From Candidatus Krumholzibacteriota bacterium (GTDB lineage: Bacteria > Krumholzibacteriota > Krumholzibacteriia > Krumholzibacteriales > Krumholzibacteriaceae), in the NCBI GenBank assembly GCA_030609325.1, contig JAUWCL010000029.1, positions 1 to 39,642 on the forward strand: a stretch of DNA of 39,642 nt, in the 5' to 3' direction. Positions 34,950 to 39,642 of the stretch are shown piece by piece (the stretch's first letter is position 1; every line of letters begins with the position of its first letter). The notes beneath the pieces are model-generated. The model was given only the letters and a program-made list of their open reading frames with translations. It was not told where the DNA came from and ran no database searches. The position numbers and the translations under genes were made by a program.

Positions 34950-36271
34950 TTGGCCTGTCCTTTCCTGGGCCTGCCCCTGTTCGACAGCACCCTGCTGAAG
35001 ATGAAGTCGACGTTCTTCAGGTGAATCTTCAGGTCAAACGCTTCCTCGAGTTCGTCTTCGGAAACGACCTTCGTGAATCTCCCGTCTTCCGCGAGATGCT
35101 CGCGGAAGCTCTTCTTCCCGTCCATGCTCTTCATCGCGGCACTCTGGACGATCGAGTAGGCGCCCTCGCGCGACAGTCCCTTTTTCACGAGCATCAGCAG
35201 GATCGGGTGCGAGAAGATCAGTCCGCCCGTCAGCTCGAGGTTCTCGCGCATCTTCTTCCTGTCGATCCGCAATCCAGATACGACCCAGGTGAACTTCTCG
35301 AGCATGTAGGCAAGGATCATAGTCGAGTCGGGGATGATGATCCTTTCGACCGAAGAGTGGCTTATGTCCCGCTCGTGCCAGAGCGTGACGTTTTCCAGTG
35401 CGGCCTGCGCGTTTCCGCGGAGCAGCCGCGCCATGCCGGCGATCCTCTCGGTGAGTATCGGGTTACGTTTGTGCGGCATCGCGCTCGAGCCCTTCTGGCC
35501 CTTGGTGAACGGCTCTTCCGCCTCGGCGATGTCGGTGCGCTGCAGGGCCCGGATCTCGGTGGCCATGTTCTCGAGGGATGCGCCGATGACGGCAAGCGTC
35601 GTCATGTAATACGCGTGGCGGTCGCGCTGGATGATCTGAGTCGTTACGGGAGCGGCCTTGAGGCCGAGCCTCGTCATAACGTAACGCTCGACCCTGTGGT
35701 CGGTGTGCGACATCGTCCCCACCGTGCCTGTGATCTGGCCGACCGATATCTCCTCGATTATCCGATCGAGCCGGGCGATGTCACGCTCTATCTCCGAGTA
35801 CCAGACGAGAAACTTCAGCCCCATCGTAATCGGTTCGGCGTGGATGCCGTGACTGCGGCCGACCATCGGTACGTGCCTGTACCGCAGCGCCTGCCGCTTG
35901 AGGACGGTGCGCAGTTTCTTGAGCTTGTTCTGCATGACCATCCCGGCTGCGCGCATCTGGCAGGCCAGGGTGGTGTCGAGAAGATCCGAACTCGTCATCC
36001 CCATATGGAGATACCTGCCGGACTCCCCGATGTATTCGGACATGTTCGTGAGGAATGCGATGACGTCGTGGCGTGTCTTCTTCTCTATCCTCAGAACCTT
36101 CTTGATGTCGTAGTCGGCCTTCTTCCTGATCTCCCTGGCGGCCTTTTTCGGGATCAGGCCGTACTCGGCGAGGCCCTCGCAGTAGAGTACCTCGATCTCC
36201 TTCCAGAGATCGTACTTGTTTTCATCTGTCCAGATACCTGAGATCTCGGGGAGTGAATATCGCGGAATCAA
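34943..36271 (-). CDS. purB: Adenylosuccinate lyase
   Basis: A 442-residue member of the fumarase/aspartase superfamily. Signature 'GSSAMPHKRNPILTERIAGM' carries the mobile-loop catalytic Ser. 'MGMTSSDLLDTTLACQM' and 'GRSHGIHAEPITMGLK' (catalytic His) are also present. It acts twice in purine synthesis (SAICAR to AICAR, and adenylosuccinate to AMP). Start is TTG at 36271 with AGGGAGG six bases upstream. The 114-base gap before it holds no clear promoter. Confidence 0.96.
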   Translation of the reverse strand: MIPRYSLPEISGIWTDENKYDLWKEIEVLYCEGLAEYGLIPKKAAREIRKKADYDIKKVLRIEKKTRHDVIAFLTNMSEYIGESGRYLHMGMTSSDLLDTTLACQMRAAGMVMQNKLKKLRTVLKRQALRYRHVPMVGRSHGIHAEPITMGLKFLVWYSEIERDIARLDRIIEEISVGQITGTVGTMSHTDHRVERYVMTRLGLKAAPVTTQIIQRDRHAYYMTTLAVIGASLENMATEIRALQRTDIAEAEEPFTKGQKGSSAMPHKRNPILTERIAGMARLLRGNAQAALENVTLWHERDISHSSVERIIIPDSTMILAYMLEKFTWVVSGLRIDRKKMRENLELTGGLIFSHPILLMLVKKGLSREGAYSIVQSAAMKSMDGKKSFREHLAEDGRFTKVVSEDELEEAFDLKIHLKNVDFIFSRVLSNRGRPRKGQANC

Positions 36272-36385
36272 GAGATACCTCCCTTTCGGGACCCTCCATG
36301 CCTTTTAACATTATTGTGCTCGAGCCTCGTCCCCTGCTGTCCAGGACGTTCCAGCCTCGTCTCCCGCAGCCCGAGGCGGATGCTC

Positions 36386-37582
36386 CTATGCCTCTTCCTC
36401 GGCCTCGACGAGCTTCAGTCGTATCGACCTCGTGCTGCCGTTTCTCCATACGATAATATCGATCTCGTCTCCGACCTGCTTGCCGAATATCACCCGGCCG
36501 GCCTGAGCGGAATTTTGAATCGAGACACCGTCCATCTCGACTATTACGTCGCCGACCTCGATCCCGGCCCTTTCCGCCGGGCCACCCTCCTCGAGCGCGA
36601 TGACGACGAGGCCCGTCCTGAACGGGATGCCGAACTGCTCTACGACCTCGGCGGTCAGCCCGGAGACCACAAGCCCGGTCCAGACATTACGGAAGTGTCC
36701 GTACTGGCGGATCTCGTCGATGACCATCTTCACCGTATTGCTCGGTATGGCGAATCCCATTCCGATGTTGCTGCTCCCGCTCGACGTCGAAAAGACGAAT
36801 GTGCTGATGCCGACGACCTCACCCTTCATCGAGACCAGGGGCCCGCCGCTGTTGCCGGGATTGATCACGGCGTCGGTCTGGATCATGTTCTTGAATATCT
36901 GCACCCCGTCGCCCGTCTCCTTGACGTCCCTGTGGAAGGCGCTGACCACGCCGGCAGTGACCGTCGTCTGGTTGTCGTTAAAGAGGTAGGTGAACGGCGA
37001 CCCTATCGCGATCACCGGCTCACCGATGTCGAGATCGTCCGAATCACCGAACGGAGCGTAGGGGAACTCGCTCCCCTCGATCCTGAGCAGCGCGATGTCG
37101 AACTCGGCCGCCATGCCGATCAGAGTAGCCGGCACCTCGGTCGAGTCGATCATCGTCACGTAGATCTCATCGGCCCCGCGGACGACATGCTCGTTTGTGA
37201 CGATGTATCCGTCGGGATTGACGAGCAGACCCGATCCGTAGATCGGGTACTTCTTCTTCTGGTAGGCAGGGATCCTCCCGGCCACTATCTGCCACCACTC
37301 GTACGAGTTTCTCGCCCTCGTCGAGACGATCCTCGTCCTGAGCGTGGTAATCGAGACCACGGCGGGACCGATACGGCCGCGGGCGGCGACCATCGCGTCT
37401 CCGCTGAACAGCCCCGTCCCTCCGAGGACGATATTGCCCGACGACTGGGGGTAGAACGCCTGGCCGATCCGGGCTCGCCTCAGTATCACGATGTTGACAA
37501 CCGTCAGCGCGATAGACAGACCGAACATGATCCCGATTATCCACGGGATCGCCCGGGTCCATTTGGACTGGAACTCTTTCAA
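36386..37582 (-). CDS. Membrane-anchored HtrA/DegS-like serine protease
   Basis: A 398-residue protease with one N-terminal membrane helix (about 12-34) and no cleavable signal, so the active part is expected in the periplasm. Catalytic triad: His132 (TNEHVV), Asp162 (FDIALLRI), Ser245 (NPGNSGGPL). A single PDZ domain occupies about 300-390 ('GPAERAGIEVGDVIVEMDG'). One PDZ plus a membrane anchor is the DegS/HtrA1-like layout of envelope stress sensors. Start is TTG at 37582 with AGGTGAG upstream. It is 63 bases after the transaldolase gene. Confidence 0.93.
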   Translation of the reverse strand: MKEFQSKWTRAIPWIIGIMFGLSIALTVVNIVILRRARIGQAFYPQSSGNIVLGGTGLFSGDAMVAARGRIGPAVVSITTLRTRIVSTRARNSYEWWQIVAGRIPAYQKKKYPIYGSGLLVNPDGYIVTNEHVVRGADEIYVTMIDSTEVPATLIGMAAEFDIALLRIEGSEFPYAPFGDSDDLDIGEPVIAIGSPFTYLFNDNQTTVTAGVVSAFHRDVKETGDGVQIFKNMIQTDAVINPGNSGGPLVSMKGEVVGISTFVFSTSSGSSNIGMGFAIPSNTVKMVIDEIRQYGHFRNVWTGLVVSGLTAEVVEQFGIPFRTGLVVIALEEGGPAERAGIEVGDVIVEMDGVSIQNSAQAGRVIFGKQVGDEIDIIVWRNGSTRSIRLKLVEAEEEA

Positions 37583-37645
37583 ATCAACTCACCTGCCTCG
37601 ATCCACCTTCGGTCTCTCTCGTTACTTTTCAGGGCCGGCGGGGAG

Positions 37646-38296
37646 TTATTTCTTCACCTTTGCCCAGTCGGCGAGGAACTTCTCGATCCCGATGTCAGTG
37701 AGCGGATGCTTGATCAGCTGCTCTATCACCTTTAACGGTATCGTCGCCACGTCAGCGCCGATCATCGCTGCTTCGTACACGTGCTGCACGTTCCTGATGC
37801 TGGCCACGAGAACCTGCGCGGCGAACGCATAGTTCTCGAAGATCTCGACCATATCGGCTATCAAATCCATCCCTCTGTGCCCGATGTCGTCGAGCCTGCC
37901 GACAAAGGGGCTCACGTATGTCGCGCCGGCCTTGGCGAAGAGCAGGGCCTGGTTTGCCGAGAAACAGAGCGTCGCGTTGGTCTCGATGCCCTCGGCTTTG
38001 AACATCTGGATCGTCCTGATCCCTTCCTTGATGCAGGGGACCTTGATGATGATGTTGTCGGCGATCTTGCAGAGCTCCTTGCCCTCCTTGAACATGCCCT
38101 CTGCATCCAGAGCTACCACCTCGGCGCTGACAGGACCGGGCACTATGGAGCAGATCTCCTTCAGTGTCTCGGTGGCCGTCCCCCTGCCCGCTTCCCTTGC
38201 GAGGAGCGACGGGTTGGTCGTAACTCCGTCGAGAAGACCGAGCGCTGCAGCTTCCCTGATCTCGTCGACATTAGCTGTATCGATAAAAAATTTCAT
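37646..38296 (-). CDS. Transaldolase (TalC/FSA subfamily)
   Basis: Start chosen at the ATG at 38296 ('[32 protein letters not shown]'), giving 216 residues; a longer frame would cross the predicted promoter leader. GGGGGG precedes the start. Lys85 in 'IIIKVPC' is the expected Schiff-base lysine. '[29 protein letters not shown]' is conserved. The short subfamily includes true transaldolases and fructose-6-phosphate aldolases; the pentose phosphate role fits next to purine genes but is inference. Confidence 0.94.
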   Translation of the reverse strand: MKFFIDTANVDEIREAAALGLLDGVTTNPSLLAREAGRGTATETLKEICSIVPGPVSAEVVALDAEGMFKEGKELCKIADNIIIKVPCIKEGIRTIQMFKAEGIETNATLCFSANQALLFAKAGATYVSPFVGRLDDIGHRGMDLIADMVEIFENYAFAAQVLVASIRNVQHVYEAAMIGADVATIPLKVIEQLIKHPLTDIGIEKFLADWAKVKK

Positions 38297-38398
38297 TTCG
38301 CCCCCCAGGCTGCATGTTTTCGATTTTTCAGGATTCCGGCGGCCGTTCTTCCGGTGTCTCCACCTGGACCGGCCCCCATATCCGGTAAAGAAACATGT

Positions 38399-38427
38399 AT
38401 TATACAAACATCGGCTTGAACTGACAA
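38399..38427 (-). promoter_or_regulatory. Sigma-70 promoter heading the transaldolase-htrA-pur operon
   Basis: On the minus strand TTGTCA (38422-38427), a 17-base spacer and a perfect TATAAT (38399-38404). Predicted start near 38392, leader about 96 bases to the transaldolase ATG. The leader is GC-rich ('GGGGGCCGG'), and I see no known riboswitch in it. The rest of the gap to truA (38428-38513) contains palindromic CGGGATTCCCG near 38455-38465. Confidence 0.85.
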
Positions 38428-38513
38428 ATAGTTTCGGGCTCCGGCCGAATATCGGGAATCCCGGTCTCTGATCGTATCGATTTATACGTCCCGGCCACTG
38501 AAACGCTCCACAA

Positions 38514-39245
38514 TCAGTATTTTATCTCCATCAGGTAAAGGGCTCCAGGCGAAAGGGTAGGCCCTGCGGCGGAGCGGTCCCCCGAGGCAAGTAGATCGGC
38601 GATAGATACGTTCCCCCCCGTGCCGGCCCTCAGAACGGTTCCGGCGATAGAGCGCATCATATTGTAGAGAAACCTGTCGGCGGTGATCGACAGTGTCACG
38701 AGAGGCCTGTTCTCGATGATCTCGGCCCGCAAGATGATACAGATCGTAGTCTTGACGCTCGAGCCGGACGCAGCGAATGCTGCGAAATCGTGCTCCCCGC
38801 GAAGGGTCCACAATTGCTCCCTCATCGCGTCTATTCCATCCGCGTCGAGGCCCTTCGGGACCTCGTGGTAATAATTCCTCCAGAGGGCGCTCGGGCGGTC
38901 GATGAAGATGTAATGATATCTCCTGCTGCGCGCGTCGTACCTCGCATTGAACGACAGCGGGACCTCCTCTACCGAGCGTACCACTACGTCGGGAGGAAGC
39001 TTGCTGCGCAGCGCCTTCATCATGACGCCGGTAGACATATCGGTCTCGAGCGCGGCGCTGGCCACCTGGCCCGCGGCATGAACGCCCGTATCGGTCCTGC
39101 CGGCGCCGACGATCTTCACGTCACCGGCGGCGATTTCGCCTAGCGCCCTGTAGAGCTTCCCCTGGACCGTCCGCCGACCGGGCTGGACCTGCCATCCGGA
39201 GAACCCGGAACCGTCGTATTCGATTGTAAGCTTGAAGTTTCTCAT
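38514..39245 (-). CDS. truA: tRNA pseudouridine(38-40) synthase
   Basis: Start chosen at the ATG at 39245 ('[19 protein letters not shown]'), giving 243 residues. A longer frame to 39461 would run through the promoter with a non-family N-terminus. Catalytic Asp52 lies in '[11 protein letters not shown]'. '[16 protein letters not shown]', '[13 protein letters not shown]' and '[17 protein letters not shown]' are the conserved TruA blocks. No Shine-Dalgarno is visible; the mRNA is predicted to be leaderless. Confidence 0.95.
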   Translation of the reverse strand: MRNFKLTIEYDGSGFSGWQVQPGRRTVQGKLYRALGEIAAGDVKIVGAGRTDTGVHAAGQVASAALETDMSTGVMMKALRSKLPPDVVVRSVEEVPLSFNARYDARSRRYHYIFIDRPSALWRNYYHEVPKGLDADGIDAMREQLWTLRGEHDFAAFAASGSSVKTTICIILRAEIIENRPLVTLSITADRFLYNMMRSIAGTVLRAGTGGNVSIADLLASGDRSAAGPTLSPGALYLMEIKY

Positions 39246-39253
39246 ACAACGGC

Positions 39254-39282
39254 AATATAGCAGAATGAGCCGTCCCGTCCAA
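39254..39282 (-). promoter_or_regulatory. Sigma-70 promoter of truA (predicted leaderless)
   Basis: On the minus strand TTGGAC (39277-39282), a 17-base spacer and TATATT (39254-39259). The last base of the -10 is only eight bases from the ATG at 39245, so the transcript would start about two bases before the start codon. This agrees with the absence of a ribosome binding site. Confidence 0.65.
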
Positions 39283-39533
39283 TATCGCGGTATCCCGGCA
39301 GGGTCATAGTCTCTCCGGAGATCCCGACCTGTCCGGAATCGGCCCGGAAAATCGCACATCCGGAGAAACGCTGACACAGAAGAGGAAACGACGCGGGACA
39401 TCAGGGCAACATGCTGCCACACAACAATTTGCAGTGGTACGCCCCTTGCTGTGTACCTCAATTAATACTGATGAGCCGTGATCGATACGTCAAGGATACG
39501 GCCGGCCCAATATCTAAAGCACTGAGCTCTTAA

Positions 39534-39642
39534 TTACTGACAGAACATTCGATACTGCTGGATAGTGATTCGGCGATGCGGGCGCCGGAGCTCGTTTATC
39601 CAGAGGTTGACGCTCGCCTGCTTCACCGGCACGGCCGACCGC
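39534..39642 (-). CDS. Possible C-terminal end of an unrecognised gene, cut by window edge
   Basis: An open frame of 35 codons enters from the window edge and stops with TAA at 39534-39536; it ends 'LRRPHRRITIQQYRMFCQ'. It is too short to recognise. The 288 bases between it and truA (39246-39533) hold the truA promoter and nothing else I can support. Confidence 0.25.
   Translation of the reverse strand, partial: RSAVPVKQASVNLWINELRRPHRRITIQQYRMFCQ

Noticed and set aside
36272-36385. Repeated word 'gacgaggct' and a possible promoter in the gap between htrA and purB
   Set aside because: The -10-like AATAAT has no acceptable -35 at proper spacing, and the two copies of a 9-base word are within chance for such GC-rich DNA.
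38297-38407. N-terminal extension of the transaldolase by 37 residues
   Set aside because: It would start inside the -10 region of the promoter, and the added residues are basic and unlike the family.
39246-39461. N-terminal extension of TruA by 72 residues
   Set aside because: It runs through the predicted promoter, and the family N-terminus begins at the ATG at 39245.
1-39642. CRISPR arrays, tRNA and rRNA genes
   Set aside because: No regularly spaced repeats and no tRNA T-loop/anticodon arrangement were found in the intergenic stretches; all are short except for 21408-21643, 23750-24162 and 39246-39533, which were read closely.

Overview
The window reads as a stretch of chromosome from a GC-rich diderm (LPS-bearing) bacterium. 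Evidence for an outer membrane: the CMP-KDO pathway (kdsD, kdsA, kdsB), a lipid A-type acyltransferase (LpxL family), and lptC and lptB. A secreted protein on the plus strand ends in a FlgD-like / type IX-secretion-type C-terminal tail (a proline-asparagine-rich 'NSPNPFNPST' start and a GIYFLRL finish). That tail is typical of the wider FCB superphylum and related uncultured phyla (for example Krumholzibacteriota, Eisenbacteria, Latescibacterota-like lineages). The phylum is inference; no rRNA gene is present to fix it.

Layout, left to right. 1-690 is visibly more AT-rich and holds the 5' part of a subtilisin-like secreted protease (minus strand, cut by the window edge). 692-1264 is a truncated IS1380-family transposase whose last bases overlap the 3' end of the next gene. 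From 1239 to 39245 almost everything is on the minus strand in long, tightly packed operons. In transcription order (right to left) these are: truA with its own promoter, predicted leaderless; a transaldolase, HtrA-type protease, purB, purL, purQ, a double-length PurS-like protein, purF, tldD, radical SAM/DUF2344 protein and RNase G run headed by a near-consensus sigma-70 promoter; one plus-strand secreted protein inserted between RNase G and rplU; rplU-rpmA with a consensus-like promoter and a strong terminator; a run of metallo-hydrolase, two-subunit class I fumarase, kdsB, pyrG, kdsA, kdsD and a large membrane protein; and a run of LpxL-like acyltransferase, lptC, lptB, rpoN, lipA, hpf, hprK, PTS EIIA(Man), PTS EIIB(Man) and a GH57 glucanotransferase/amylase.

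How they work together: the kds and lpt genes supply and export LPS core. rpoN, hpf and hprK with orphan mannose-type PTS components form a regulatory block coupled to a GH57 alpha-glucan enzyme. The pur genes form a near-complete FGAR-to-FGAM module, together with the first pathway step (purF) and purB.

Most interesting points: (1) a perfect -24/-12 (sigma-54) promoter directly upstream of the operon that contains rpoN itself and the LPS export genes; (2) a tandem double-domain PurS-like protein in place of the usual ~80-residue PurS; (3) a ~1117-residue fusion of an ABC-2-type permease, an M1-aminopeptidase-like ectodomain without HExxH, and a golvesin-like C-terminal domain, with no dedicated ATPase beside it; (4) a kdsB gene that needs a non-canonical start codon, probably CTG; (5) PTS EIIA/EIIB with no EIIC/EIID, sitting with hprK and GH57; (6) a secreted-protein gene on the opposite strand splitting the usual rng-rplU-rpmA neighbourhood, beside a perfect 13-bp inverted repeat. 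No tRNA, rRNA or CRISPR array was seen.
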